Assembly (NCBI RefSeq): GCF_022682495.2
Contig: NC_071397.1
Coordinates: 28,659,427 to 28,723,426 of the forward strand
Length of the DNA: 64,000 nucleotides
Direction: 5' to 3'
Origin: Desmodus rotundus
Lineage: Eukaryota > Chordata > Mammalia > Chiroptera > Phyllostomidae
Position numbers and translations under genes: made by a program. A model generated the notes under the pieces. It was not told the DNA's origin. It did not search any database and saw only the letters and a list, made by a program, of their open reading frames with translations. Positions 1 through 11,715 of the stretch are shown piece by piece. Position 1 is the stretch's first letter. Each line of letters starts with the position of its first letter.

Positions 1-8
1 TTCTGCAG

Positions 9-113
9 AAAGTCATGCATACAAGGAAGAGGCATATGGAACTGTTTCAGGAGCTAAATCAGAAATTCCAGACTTTGGATAGATTTCGGGATATACCAAA
101 TACAAGCAGTATG
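9..113 (+). CDS. Penultimate coding exon of an unidentified gene (partial)
   Basis: An acceptor-like TTCTGCAG ends at base 8 and a strong donor GTAAGT begins at 114, bounding 105 bases (35 codons) open in one frame. The peptide is hydrophilic and helix-prone (it contains [16 protein letters not shown]), as expected of a coiled-coil or cytoplasmic protein. The exon ends on a codon boundary, and the next exon at 5754 starts in phase 0, so the two join without a frame break. No domain is recognisable and I do not know the gene. The exon start is inferred, because the window begins only 8 bases upstream. Earlier exons lie outside the window. Confidence 0.75.
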
Positions 114-1044
114 GTAAGTACTTGGCTTCATTGGTGCCTGACGCTACGCTAATAACAAGTCATATTAGCTATTATCCCTGCCCTCCAGGAGCTCCTAATT
201 GTCCTGGGAAGAAGAGTGGGATGTATAGGGAAAAAAATAACCCCCCCAAAATGTACTTTGGAATGTGCAAAGAGGCAAATTATGAGTGACAGAATCTTTA
301 AGCATTTTTATTCGTATTTCAAATGTTGTCATTTATAAGCTTTAATTGAAAATAGTTATATATCAAAAATGTGTTGGCTTCACCTGACTTTTTTTGTCAG
401 GGTTAAAAATTTATTCAAATACCCAAATAAAAAAGTTTTTCCATTTTCCTTGAAGGCCTGGCATTTTAAGGTTGTAAAATGTAAACATTATATGTACAAC
501 TCAAATGAGTTGTCACCTGAAACCAGAGTGGTAGGTTTTATCTCCAGGAGATTTGGGAGACACATCAACACTGAGGCCTTTGATTGTTGATTGGCCATTC
601 TTTTCTTATTCATTCATACTACTACAATCCTAGCATCCGACTTCATCAAATAAAATGATATTTTACAGTTACTGTGTGCATGCCACTCAGAGCTCCAGAG
701 AAGGCTGCATAATTATTCGTGAGGGCACTGGACCAGGAGGCCAGAAAGCAGTATGGTAGTAGGAAACTCAACCAAGCACTATCTGATCCTGAGCCAATTA
801 CCCAGCTCCAGTTTCTAAAGTTCAATTTTCTCCTAAATTGAGCATAGGAAACAGTAATTAATATATGCTCCCTTCGTGCCTCACAGGACTTTCCAAAGCA
901 GGTAGGGCACTTGAGAGGGTAAGGAGCTGAGACCCAGCAGTAAGAGAAACAGCTGGACTGCCACTTGGTACTACTCTTCACTCCAAATGAGGTGCCTTCT
1001 TCTGAACCTCTGCATTCCTCTGCACCTCCTCTTCCTCCTAAGAA

Positions 1045-1093
1045 CTATCTATCCATCCATCTCTCTCTCTCTCTCCCTCTCTCTCTCTCTAAG
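1045..1093. repeat. CT-rich microsatellite
   Basis: A (CCAT)n-like start runs into an imperfect (CT)n tract interrupted by one CCC. Confidence 0.9.
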
Positions 1094-2382
1094 GTACATG
1101 GTGTTTGATCACCTTCTAAATCTAGTGACTCTGGTACATGTGTGTTATGAATGAGTCTTAGTCCTAGCTTCCCAATTAGTAACATTAGCTTATCAAGGCC
1201 AAGAATTTACGTGTCTTTATGTTTTTCGTGGCAGTACTAGTACATGCCAGGTAGTCATGGTAAGTCATCGGTAAAGGGCTGCTCTTGATTTATTATATAT
1301 CTGTGATAGTTCAATCTGTGCTTGTTAAATGACAGTTATAAGAAATACACTTTGACTCTTAATTGATCTGTAAATAGTTTGTGTATTTTCCTCCTTACAG
1401 CAGGAATCATGCATTATATGTAGCCACCAACACAATGCTAGGCGTATAGAAGACACTTATATGTAATGAGTGGTTCTTTCTCATCTCCAAATATTAAGCT
1501 GTCAATTTTTAGTTAGCAGGCAAATAAGAATTGCATCATAGACCCAAACACATTAGCTACTCATTATGGAAAACTGAAAGCTAACATTGAAATAAATTGA
1601 AGAAACTGTATCTGTTTAAGATAAAAGGAGAAGGTTATATTTACAAATCTTGAAAGGGTCGTGCAACAGATAAAGCTGGCTGCTATAATATCGTTGTAAT
1701 TTCCCCTTGTTCTATGGTCTGGCTATTAAATCATTAATGGCACAAATGTCTGTATCTCAGCTTCTTGACAACCAAAATAGTCTACTAATTATACCACATT
1801 TCTGTAGCATGTCTTTTCTAGAAAAGATTTGTACATATTTATTATTTGGGAGGTAGGAGTAGGAAGGATAGAGTTGTCATTGCTACTTGACTATTGTCCT
1901 AAATTTCTGAGAACAGTACAAAGTTTCTCATTCAGTTTTGATTAATAATGAACATGTGAGTCCATTATCACTAATTCAGTCATAATTTGGAGTAGCATAT
2001 TGCTAATGAAAAATTGGATAATTGGGTAGAGAATGACATTTCAAAACAAAAATCTTGATCAAGTTTCACCCCCCCCCTTTTTTTTTTTGGCAGCTAGCTC
2101 ACAACACCTGCCTAGCACTGCAAATGATGGTAATTATGTAGAATTTGGGGAATCAAAGGCAAACCAAAAGACCATTTAGTCCATTTCCCTGCTTCCAGGC
2201 AGGACAAAATTTAAATCACACTACAAGGAAAAGGTGTTGTTAAAAGAACTCTCTTACTTTGAATGTGTCTCACAAACTATTCTCCATCAAGATCTCTTTT
2301 CCCCAAGAAGGTTCTCCCAATTTTTGCTTTTAGAATGTAGAATGGACCCCTTTTCATTTGTCCCCAATATTGGTAGGTTGGC

Positions 2383-2455
2383 AGGAGGGAAGAAAGAAAA
2401 GAGAGAGGGAAGAAAAAAGAAAGGGAAGGAGGAAAAGAGTAAAGGATGGAGGGAG
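2383..2455. repeat. GA-rich low-complexity tract
   Basis: Almost pure purine on the plus strand (GGAAGAAAG and AGGGAAGGAGG type runs). Open frames across it on both strands are by-products of this composition. Confidence 0.85.
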
Positions 2456-3959
2456 GGGCTTATCCTGGAGGGATAGCCAGCCTGCCCCTGGGCCCTGGGC
2501 TCTGGGAAACAGACAGCTCTGCTGTGTTTTGGGTGGCTCTGAATTCTCATGTTCAGCTAACATTCTATTTCCAAAAATTAGCATTTTTGGAGGTTTCATG
2601 GATGATGGCTTATACGCTGTTTATAATTGATTAGGCCTTTTTCACACATGTTTCCGTTTGACTCTCATCTTCTCTCTTCTGTACTTGAGCTCAAAAAATA
2701 AGTAAACATATTCTGCATAAATTCATGGAGTTATACTAACTCTGATTGAATCTTCTAAGATTCAGGCCTCCATCCAAACCTTTCCTGGCCCCTGAGCTCT
2801 CACTGTCAAATGCAATAAGCTCTTTGGGCTGTTCCACAGTTTATCATTCATTCATTCACTTGAACTAGTGAAAATGTTACACCTTTCCATCTGAGAGTCT
2901 GTAGACTTCGCTTTTGTCATGCCCAACCAGACAGGAAGATCGGTAGCTTGTGGGCACCGTTCCCTGACTACCAGCCCTCCTCACTCCCTGCAGACCCCAT
3001 GCCACTCTGATCCCTGCTACAGTAGCTCTTTAGCACTAAAGCAGCATGGGGCTTCTCCCCTAAAGGGTGTGTCCACACATTTGTGAACAATGGTGAGGAC
3101 CTCAGTCCAGCTGGGAGAGCCATGGGATGCCAGAGGAGATGAACATGAAAGCCAACCTTAATTTATTGCCCACTAATAAAACCTCCAAGAAATTCAATCA
3201 GTCACGCACAGGCAGTAATACTCTTTGAAATTAGAATCTAGACATTCTGACAAAGTTTACAATTGGCCACTTTAGTTCGTGTTTCTATGGTGCTTGATCT
3301 TCAGAATATAAAAGTAAAATCATACCTGTTCCAAACATAATGAAACCCCTATTTTCAAAGCAAGTGAATTAATACTTTACACATCAGGAATCCTTTTAGG
3401 ACTGAACTTTCTGTCAACTAAGGATTCTCAGGAGGCTTATTTAGACACAGCCCTACTAAGATGGATAATCCACTCTGTGGCTTGATTTCAACACAGTTCA
3501 CACCAGTGAATGTTTCAATTGCTGATTGAGGATTCTGGTCACTGAAGTACCCCCAAACTACCAAACAAATCCCAAATGTACTAGCCTGGCATATACAGAC
3601 CCTCATTCACCTGCTGCCTATTTTTGTTTTGTTTTTCTTGCTATTCTTTTATACTGTAACTAATTAAATTGGTCATTTTTCTCATCTCCCATCTCCATAG
3701 TTGTTCCATCTCCATGCTCTCTGGATTTTTACTTCTTAGCATGTATGAGTGTTCAGCCATCCAACTTCCAACCCCACATATGTCTTCTTGACCAAGCCCA
3801 TCTTTCTAAGCCAGCCCTACTGTCACTCTTATCAGCAAGGTTTATGTGCTTTCCACAAAAAGAAGCCACCTCTCCACCCTCTTCGATCATATATAGAGAG
3901 CTACCTATATTTTTGCACCTCCTTTTAACTATAAACACCTTCACAATAAGTATTGTCAC

Positions 3960-4245
3960 TATATTGTGAGCATGTACTAAATACCAGGTGTTATGCTAGG
4001 CGGCTCCACTTTTTATTTTTGCAACCCCACAAAGAAGGTAATGATCTGCCAATTCCTTTGGCCCACAATACAAAGCTTATTTTTTATCTCTGTTTTACAA
4101 ATATGACAGTTGATGTTCAGAGAAATTGAGTAAATTGCTCAGGTCACATTCATACAAAATGGAGCAACTGGAATTTGGACCTGCATGTATCAGGCTTCGA
4201 ATCTCATGCTCCCTAGTGGACCATGCCGCTTTTCCATATTTGATT
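3960..4245 (-). repeat. MIR SINE, antisense
   Basis: Read on the minus strand it shows the usual MIR order: an ATTCGAAGCC-like box, then an allele of the 'aagttgctcaatttctctgaacatc' core type, then the tail near 3970-4010. The copy is heavily diverged, as expected of this old family. Confidence 0.7.
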
Positions 4246-4315
4246 TATCACCTTATTCTCCCTAAGGCCTAATATGATGCCCAGCACAGAGCAGCTGATA
4301 AATACTGGTTGAAGG

Positions 4316-4357
4316 GAGGCAAGGAAGGAGAGAGGGAAGAAAGGAGGGAGAAATAAA
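4316..4357. repeat. GGAA-rich low-complexity tract
   Basis: Purine-only run of AGGAAGG/GAGAGGG units ending in AAATAAAGG. Confidence 0.75.
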
Positions 4358-5753
4358 GGGTGAGTTACAAGATTATAGTGCATGAGACTTCAGGATATTA
4401 TACTAAATCAGAATTAATCCCCTGCACATATCCTACAGGTGAACTTTTCATTAAATCTTTAGCTATTTTTTTCTTGAATGTTGTCATGATTGAGGCTGAT
4501 AACTGCTGAAACATCTTCTATATTGAGGGCTTTTGATAATTTATTCTCTAGTTATGATGAGTATTCCTACAGGCTATCTCTTATCTATACATTAGAATGA
4601 TTTTTAATAAACTGAGTGGAATGCAGATAACAATCAAGTACCTGTTTTATGTTTCCCCTGCTGATTGATTACAATTACTTAAAGGCCAGAATTTGGGGTG
4701 GGGAGGGGGTAAAGAACACATTCAGCAACTGTGGTGGTTTTAGTTTAATTCTTTCTAAGGAGCTTTCAGTCATGATTGCCTGCTTATTCTTTGAAGTTAC
4801 TCAGCTTTGTCTATTCCATTCAAATTCCCTCATTCTACAGAAATCTTTAAACAATACTTACTTAAAATAAAGCAAGTTCACCGTAAAATCTTAGCAAAAT
4901 ATTCGGCTACAGAAACCTCAAATGATGTCCACTCATATATTTGCTGAGCACCTATAACCTGCAACATGGAAGGTTTGGGTGGAGTCATAATTGTGCAGAT
5001 CTACGATAAGAGGCGGGTATACACTATGAAACCTAAGAAGGAATGGTAGCTGGTAGACAGGTTTTTTTTTAAAGCCTTATATTGCTGGATATAGTTTCTA
5101 AAAAGCTGGGCTTTTTAAAGGGAAGGCTGATTTTTATGTAGTTAATGTGCCACCCAAATATATACAAATTGTGGAGAATGCTCAGCAGGAAAAAATAAAT
5201 TACACAGAAGAACATAGCATCATTTTAATATTCTAAAAAGAATAACTTCTTGAAGAAAAAAACTAAGCAAAGACAGTGATCAAAATTCAGTAGGAAAAAA
5301 GGCCAGTTTGGGCAACTGCTTTCATTATTACATAACATGCCCTGTTACATATCCTCAAATTGTGTTTATGCCACCAGAGATTCTGGAGAATACTTAAAAT
5401 TTGCTACATGTAATCTTAGCGGTAATTTGGTGCTGCTTCCTACCTGTACGTACAGCCATCCTGATGTTTTATGAGACGCCTAAAACAAAACATAGTCTAC
5501 TTTGCCTCCCATAAGGCTATTCACTTCCTTTGATTGCTGGGGGATTTTAGGATAACTCCAAGAAGGTGTTCATCTGTTTGTTCAATGAAAGAAAACTGAA
5601 ATCAAAGCCATTTCCTGCAGCTGGCCACAATTTTAAATCATCTCTGTATCACGTAAACTGGATTAAGGTTACAAACAAACTCTCTTCCTGGAAACTTCAA
5701 CAAGCAGCAATCCTAGTCATCAAGTAAATGACTCTCTTCTCTCCTCTCAACAG

Positions 5754-5942
5754 GAAAATCCAGCACCAAACAAGAACCCATGGGACACTTTCAAAAACCC
5801 CAGTGAATACCAACATTACACCACAATCAATGTCTTAGATACAGAGGCAAAGGATGCTTTGGAACTGAGGCCAGCAGAGTGGGAGAAGTGTCTGAATTTG
5901 CCTCTGGATGTGCAGGAGGGTGATTTTCAAACAGAAGTTTAA
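5754..5942 (+). CDS. Terminal coding exon of the same unidentified gene
   Basis: After the acceptor CAACAG at 5748-5753 the frame is open for 62 codons and stops at TAA 5940-5942. The peptide begins [20 protein letters not shown] and ends [14 protein letters not shown]. It is acidic and soluble, with no membrane segment and no domain I can name. Phase 0 matches the exon ending at 113. Coding use is supported by matched splice signals at both ends of the intron, a clean stop and a following 3'UTR with polyadenylation signals. The function is unknown. The sequence reads like the C-terminal tail of a larger cytoskeletal or coiled-coil protein, but that is an impression rather than an identification. 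Confidence 0.85.
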   Translation, partial: ENPAPNKNPWDTFKNPSEYQHYTTINVLDTEAKDALELRPAEWEKCLNLPLDVQEGDFQTEV

Positions 5943-6405
5943 CAAAATCAAAATGGACTGAGATGGAGACAAAATTTATTGCACTGACACTTAAGACTTG
6001 GGAAGGCTGACATTTCTACCTGGACAGGGTGACTATCCTATGTCAGGACCTTCATGTGCCAAATGTCAGTGGTTTTTGCGTTCGGCAACTTCTCCCTAGT
6101 CAAGCTAGTGGAAAGAGGGCCAGGTGTACAGTTCTGACCATCCTGTGTTGTAAGTACCCGTGGAATGGATTTGTAAGGTAATCTTTATAGATAAACCTCA
6201 AGCAACGATTCATGTTGTAACCGCTTCATATGGTTTAGTTTTCAAAAAACTTCACCATGAAGCACAATGTATATATTTATGCAGTTTTTAAAGTTTATAA
6301 CAGTCTGTTTGGCCATTACTACACTTTTTACTTTATAATATAAAAGCAAAGTTTTTGTCATTAAATGAATGTTTGTTGAGCTACATTCTTCATTGCTTTA
6401 AATGC

Positions 6406-6411
6406 AATAAA
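6406..6411 (+). promoter_or_regulatory. Proximal polyadenylation signal AATAAA
   Basis: Canonical hexamer about 460 bases after the stop codon, in an AT-rich context. Alternative use with the distal signal is possible. Confidence 0.6.
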
Positions 6412-6538
6412 GTAATAATCTCACTTTTATATGAATAATATATTTCACATCTTTATTATTGCAGTTTTCTCTAGAAAGCTCTGAGTAGCTTTCTCTGCTG
6501 CAGCTGTGTATAAAATATTTAAAATGTTGTATGGTGTA

Positions 6539-6544
6539 AATAAA
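6539..6544 (+). promoter_or_regulatory. Distal polyadenylation signal AATAAA
   Basis: Canonical hexamer preceded by a TGTA-rich stretch (GTTGTATGGTGTAAA) and followed within about 20 bases by a T-rich element, the normal layout of a mammalian cleavage site. It is the stronger of the two signals. Confidence 0.75.
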
Positions 6545-6560
6545 CTTTTGTCTACATATC

Positions 6561-7317
6561 AGTTTTTTTAGTGCATTTTATTTTAGATCTGTTGAATGAA
6601 AATTTACATATTTATAAACTTTTTTTTGAATACAGATACTGAAAATGTATTCATGATTTTAATAGCATAGCATTATTACTCCTTTGAGGCTAATGATTTC
6701 TCCAATGTAATGGTAGGTTTGTTTAGCGCTTCTGTATTTTCTACGCAAACACCCTTTGGAAAAATGTACCATGTAAATGGGGTTCGTCAGAAACCTGCTG
6801 CCATCATACTCTTACTTTAATGGGTTTTTTTTTTTTTTCTATCTTGTGGCAAAAAGACAATTAGTAGAAAACAGTAAGTTACCATACAAAAAATAATACA
6901 GGGAAAATGGTTATTATAAGTAATGACAGGGAAAATGTTTATCATAAGTAATGAAGTTCACTGCATGTTTCACAAAAGAAACTACTTGTACTACAGTTTT
7001 TCATAGCGTACAAGAAAGATGAACTTATTCAGGGGTTTAAGAAATCTGTGCCTTCTCAAGCAGAAGGAAAGTGAGTGCAGATGTTCGGTACGAGATGATT
7101 TCTCTCTCGTTTGGAAAGTGGGAAGTCTGAGGTGAGCTGACTGCAAAACTATCCCTACTGTGCTCCCTGCGTCCAAGCCACCTGGGGGATATGGCCCGCT
7201 CCCTCCGAGCTGCGGTAACTCGGAAACACCCTGGAAGGATTTCAACAATTCCCTCGTTTTTTTCAAGGAACGGATGATGAGCTTGAGTGTTTTAGTCTAA
7301 GAGAAGGGAGTGGAGAG
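6561..7317. other. Intergenic, no feature recognised
   Basis: Downstream flank of the gene. Contains a poly-T run near 6826-6839 and a 28-bp tandem duplication at 6898-6953. No repeat family recognised. Confidence 0.5.
6898..6953. repeat. 28-bp tandem duplication
   Basis: Two adjacent copies of ACAGGGAAAATGGTTATTAT followed by AAGTAATG, differing at about two bases. Confidence 0.85.
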
Positions 7318-7853
7318 GTGATGGCCAAAAAGTTTGTTTAGTTTTTTCCGTGCAATGGCTCCAGTACCACGTAGTTGTCTTTAACTTCATTCGAAACAAT
7401 TTTGTTAGATTGTATTGTGACAGCTGCCATATCAGTGTGCATTTAAAACAAACATCAAAATTGGTGAATTTTTGTTCAGCTATTTTAATACTGAAGATAG
7501 AAGAGAAAACAACATTGTTGGCATTTTATGCTTTATTATTTTAAGAAAGGTAAAAAAATACAACTGAAATGCAGAAAAAGATTTGTGTGGTGTATGGAAA
7601 AGTTGCTGTGACTGATCGAATGTGTCAAAAGTGGTTTGTGAAGTTTCATGGTATTATTGACATTCTGGCCAATCAGCTCTGCTGTGGGGCTGTCTTATGC
7701 ATTGGAAGATGTTTAGCGTCACCCCTGGCCTCTACCCACTAGAAATCAATAGACGGCATATTCAAAATATACAAATCAGTAAAGTTACTGGTGAACATGA
7801 AAAATGTGTTTTATTTTATGGAAAAAAAATACGGACTTTTTGGCCAACCTAAT
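7318..7853 (+). mobile_element. Mosaic mariner DNA transposon, internally deleted
   Basis: The left end reads TGGCCAAAAAGTTTGTTTAG. The right end, read in reverse, is TTAGGTTGGCCAAAAAGTCC. These are the inverted termini of a Tc1/mariner element. Bases 7318-7651 include the start of the transposase: a diverged stretch ending GKVAVTDRMCQKWFVKF, the helix-turn-helix part of the family. About 7756-7853 is the element's 3' end. The 104 bases between are not mariner and contain MER5-like sequence. At about 536 bp it is far shorter than the roughly 1.3 kb full element and cannot encode a transposase. Confidence 0.85.
7683..7751 (+). mobile_element. MER5-like (hAT, Charlie-derived) fragment inside the mariner
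   Basis: The run GGGGCTGTCTTATGCATTGG followed by the GATGTTTAGC and CCCTGGCCTCTACCCACTAG boxes is typical of the 3' part of MER5. MER5 is an old placental repeat, older than most mariners, so its position between two mariner halves is odd. Confidence 0.7.
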
Positions 7854-8839
7854 AGATTCGTTTGTTGTTAAACTTAAAATGCATTGTTTTCTGTGGTCTG
7901 TCAGAAACTCAAGTAAGCTGCTCCTGCCATCCAGGACCCTGGGGACCCCACCCTGCAGGCCCTGAGGCCGGAGACAAAGGTGCTTCAACACTCAAGTGCG
8001 CCGCTAAGCTAGAGCCTTAAAAGCCGTCCAGCTCAGGCTGAACTCCTGTCAGATACTTATAATGTTCTCAGTGTAAAGATGTTAAAAGTATATTTTTAAT
8101 CAGATTTTAAATATCAAAGTGACATCATTATGCACAAAAGAGTATACCATAACTAAGGACCGATTTTTCAATAAACTTCATGCTAATTATAATGTAACTG
8201 TAATATTAAATGCCTATTAAATTTACAAGAGACTTCCTACTGCTAGGAATAGAATAATATTTAATATATTCTCTCTTCCTCTCTATCTAACCATCTGTAT
8301 CATCTATCTGTAGGTTTATATCTACAGATAAATATATATACATATATATGTGTCTGTATACATACACACTATACATATATAGATTCATAATGCTCAGCTC
8401 CATCTCAGTAACCTGCAGAGTGAATGACACCATGTATGCAGTTCCCATTCCAAATTGTAAAATCTTCTTGAAAAAACCCACTTGTAAGCATGTGTTTAAA
8501 AATGTGAAAGCTATGTTTAAAACCCAAACCCAATACATTAGACTAATATTTCTTGTAAAACTGTAATATTCACCAACATAAAACAACATCTTACATTTTT
8601 TTACTTCTGTTTTTCTCCAGTTCTAAGAACTTAATATTAGGTCAATATATGGAAGCTAACCAGAAATTGCATACTTAAAAATGTTAGGGTGAATATTTCG
8701 GTTACTCTGGGAAGGATACCAAGTTGTAGTGGTACTTTTTGTTTGTTAATCTATAAGAAAAAAATTGCAGGACAGTAAGTACTAACAATCATAATTTTAA
8801 GGGAGCTGTCTTCTGGTCCATTCTTTAAGTTTCCACTGC
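7854..8839. other. Intergenic, with an AT-rich microsatellite
   Basis: No family recognised apart from a TA/CA-rich simple tract at about 8283-8390 (ATATATATACATATATATGT type). The small open frames over that tract are low-complexity artefacts. Confidence 0.5.
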
Positions 8840-9225
8840 ACTTACACACACACTCGACTGACGCTGAGCTGCCACTGAACCCTCACTCAGGATATCTGTG
8901 CCCTTGAACTGGACATTCTTCCCCTTCCTCCACATCCAAATTCTACTTATGCTTTAAGGGACACCTTATTATTTCATTTTCATGAAGTTTTATATGATTT
9001 TCCTAGCTAGAAGTAATTTCTGTTGTGAACTCTTATGACACTGCTCTGTACCTCTCTTAGGACTTTTAAAGTATTTTATCTTGTTATTTATACACATTTC
9101 TGATTATCCTCTGGTGGACTGTAAGTGCCTGGAAGGCAGGATTCATGTCTGATCCATTTTTGTATCTCTTAAGGGACGTAGCACAATAATGTTCACACAA
9201 TAAATGTTTATTGAATTATTTGTGG
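8840..9225 (+). repeat. L2 LINE 3' fragment
   Basis: Ends in the typical L2 tail order: GGACTGTAAGTGCCTGGAAGG, ATGTCTGATCC, TTTTTGTATCTCTT, then CACAATAAATGTTTATTGAA. The upstream part is more diverged. Confidence 0.75.
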
Positions 9226-9474
9226 AATTTTTTAGTATTGCATACAGTCATACATTCGTATCAAGTCACGCATTTAAAAAAGTGCTTACTGAACAACTAT
9301 TATGTGTTTACTCATGTTAGGGGACTACAGGGCCTCTAAATTTAAGTAGCTCACAATTTATTAAAAATATAAACTACATATGTGAAAGGAATAATATTAT
9401 TATTTAAATATTAATAAGCTCATATTACCCTTTATTGTCTTTTTGTCCACATAAAGCAAGAATTAGTTACCCTA

Positions 9475-10085
9475 AAGAAATGGAGGCTTGACATACAGAT
9501 GGCCAACAGACATATGAAAAGATGCTCAACATTGCTAATTATAAGAGAAATGCAAATCGAAACCACAGTAAGACGCCTGTTACTATCATCGATAAGTCAA
9601 CAAATGACAAGTGCTGATAAGGATGTGGAGAAAGGGAACCCTTGTGCAGCTACCATGGAAAACACTATGGAGATTCCTCAATAAATTAAAAATAGAGCTG
9701 CAATACAATCCAGCAATTCCACTTCTGGGTATTTATTCAAAGAAAACCAAAACACTAACTCAAAGGCATATGCACCCCTATGTTCATTGTTGCATTACTA
9801 GTAATAGCCATCTATATGGCCATCAACAGAGGTATGGATAAAGAAGATGTGGCATATATACACAACGGAACATTCAGCAATAAAAAGAATGATATCTTGT
9901 TACTTCTAACAACTTGGATGGACCTATAGGGTACCATGCTAAGTGAAATAAGTTCAACAGAGAAAGACGAATGCCATTTGATTTCATGTATATGTAGAAT
10001 TTAAAAACAAAACAAATGCATAAATAAAATAACAGGCCCATAAGTATAGAGAACAAGCTAACGGTTGCCAAGGGGGAAGGGGGTA
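9475..10085 (+). mobile_element. L1 LINE 3' end (ORF2 C-terminus and 3'UTR)
   Basis: Carries known L1 3' landmarks in order: TGGCCAACAGACATATGAAAAGATGCTCAACATTGC-type text, the GATAAGGATGTGGAGAAAGGGAACCCT block, AAATAGAGCTGCAATACAATCCAGCAATTCCACTTCTGGGT-type text, and the AACTTGGATGGACC box. Many stop codons and indels break ORF2, so this is a dead, 5'-truncated copy of an older L1 subfamily. Confidence 0.9.
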
Positions 10086-10140
10086 AGAATATGAATAGAT
10101 AGATGGATGGATATATAGATAGGCAGATAGATAGCTAAAA
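10086..10140. repeat. (GATA)n/(GATG)n simple repeat
   Basis: Imperfect tetranucleotide units (ATAGATAGATGGATGGATAT) directly after the L1 3' end, probably grown from its A-rich tail. Confidence 0.85.
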
Positions 10141-10290
10141 AAGAAATCACTGTAAAAAGATAAGGGGGCTCAGAAGAGGTTAAATGACCCACCTACAATC
10201 ACCATAAATTAAGGACAGACCCAATATTAGAGCCCAGGACTTCTGACTTCTACTCTGGGCCATTGCCACAATACAATAGTATTTTTACCT
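10141..10290 (-). repeat. MIR SINE, antisense fragment
   Basis: Shows GCTCAGAAGAGGTTAAATGA, CACCTACAATCACC and AGAGCCCAGGACTTCTGACT, in the order of a reverse-oriented MIR core and 5' part. Confidence 0.65.
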
Positions 10291-11091
10291 GTTCCTTCTA
10301 GGTAATTAAGTCCCCAAACAACAACAAATTTCACAAAGCTGTTTTTCAAGCAAGTAGTGGAAGCATAAAACTGAAAACATGCGTCAGCTGTCAGGGGGTG
10401 GTAAGGCCAGGAGCTAGTAGTAGGAGAAAAGCATGGTTGATGCAAAATAACAGGTCAGTGCAACATTGGTCATAATGGTGAGTATAGCCACCTTCCAAAA
10501 TAACAGATGATCTTACATAGATTTGGTTCTACAATCCATCGTGTGCTTCTATTTTCACCTACTTAACTTTTCAAATCCTCTTAATATGTAGTTGCCATTT
10601 CATTAATTTTGGGATTACCTGCACATATGCAATAGACACAAAAGAAGAAAACCTGAATTTCAGATTAGCTTCAGACACTCTATAAAAACGTACAGCCACA
10701 ATTAAAAAAGAAAATGTTGAAGTCCATAAACTTTTGAAGCTGCTGCTTCAGGAAATTTAATTTGTAAATTTTGAATCATTCTCAGCTTCCCATAAAAACT
10801 TTACTAGTTTTAGTTTTCCAGAGTTCTCTGTCAAAATCAATTAATTAAATTCTACAAATATGTAGTGCTTCATCAAAGAATGTGAATGAAATATGGGTCT
10901 AGCATGTTGATCTACACAAAATTTTCCATGATGCAAAATCGTCTAGCCCCCGAGAGGCTTCTGTAGTTAAATTTATAACTGAAGTTGCACGGCAGAAAAG
11001 AAATTTAAGAACTGAGAACTGTAGAGACAGAAGGAATTTTGGCAGCCAATGAAAATGGCAACCATTTTCACATGTCAAAAAACATTCAGAT
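10291..11091. other. Intergenic, nothing recognised
   Basis: AT-rich unique-looking sequence; no gene signature or repeat family that I can name. Confidence 0.5.
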
Positions 11092-11715
11092 TTAGGTCAG
11101 GATAGACTTTATTTGAAAAGACTATTGCCACAGGGGCAGAAGGACTTTTTTTAATACAGAAAACACTTCAACTGCAAGATTTATAAGCATCCCCAACATC
11201 AGAGAGAAAGGGATTTTCTTTTACAGGGAAGAGTCAACAAGACTAGAAGGAGTGGATGTGGGAAAGTGGGGTAAGCAGATGGTGTAATCAGCAGTTGGAC
11301 AGAAAGTGTTTTTATTTGTGGTCACCCAATTCTTAGATGGTACAGGGGAGGTTGTTCCACGTTTCAGTGTTTGGTTAATTGCCCAAAACTTGTTTAAACT
11401 CAAGCCTGGGCCAAAGTTCAGGGGCCTGGGGGAAAGCAAGATGACTAACTACAGTTTGGTCAAATTAAGTTAGAAAGTATTTTGTTCAGATTGGTCAGTG
11501 GGGACGAACAGTTCAGAAAGTAATTTCTGAGACAAAGACTAGGAATCTTGGAGAGTCTGTATCTGACTTTATCACAGGCAAATGAGAGGCTCATCTGAGA
11601 GTCTTGTCTAAGTAATATTGGGAGGGAGGTTCTCTCAAAGAAGTCATATCCTGGAACACACAAGGGGGGAGGGATTTCTTGATCATCGCTATTTTCCAAG
11701 GGCATAGAACTCAGG
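11092..11715 (-). mobile_element. LTR-like element, minus strand
   Basis: On the minus strand the low-coordinate end reads CTTTTCAAATAAAGTCTATC, an AATAAA near an LTR R region. The block is homologous over most of its length to 58865-59440: shared text includes ATTGCCACAGG/ATTGCAATCGG, GAAAGGGATTTTCTTTTA, CAAGACTAGA/CAAGGCTAGA and GATTGGTCAGTGGGGACGA/GATTAATGGGGACAA. Two independent copies show an interspersed repeat. The LTR nature is inferred and I do not name the family. Confidence 0.6.

Larger units (their letters stand above)
114..5753 (+). other. Intron between the last two coding exons
   Basis: Bounded by a GTAAGT donor and a pyrimidine-rich CTCTCCTCTCAACAG acceptor. It holds a CT-rich microsatellite near 1045-1093, a C then T homopolymer run near 2069-2088, a purine-rich tract at 2383-2455, a possible L2 scrap at 2755-2870 and a minus-strand MIR at 3960-4245. 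The rest is AT-rich sequence in which I see no conserved exon. The short open frames across it lack splice context and look random. Confidence 0.7.
5943..6560 (+). other. 3' untranslated region
   Basis: AT-rich and noncoding, running from the TAA stop to just past two AATAAA signals. A T-rich stretch (TTTTTTTAGTG) follows the second signal, as expected downstream of a cleavage site. The exact 3' end is inferred. Confidence 0.7.
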
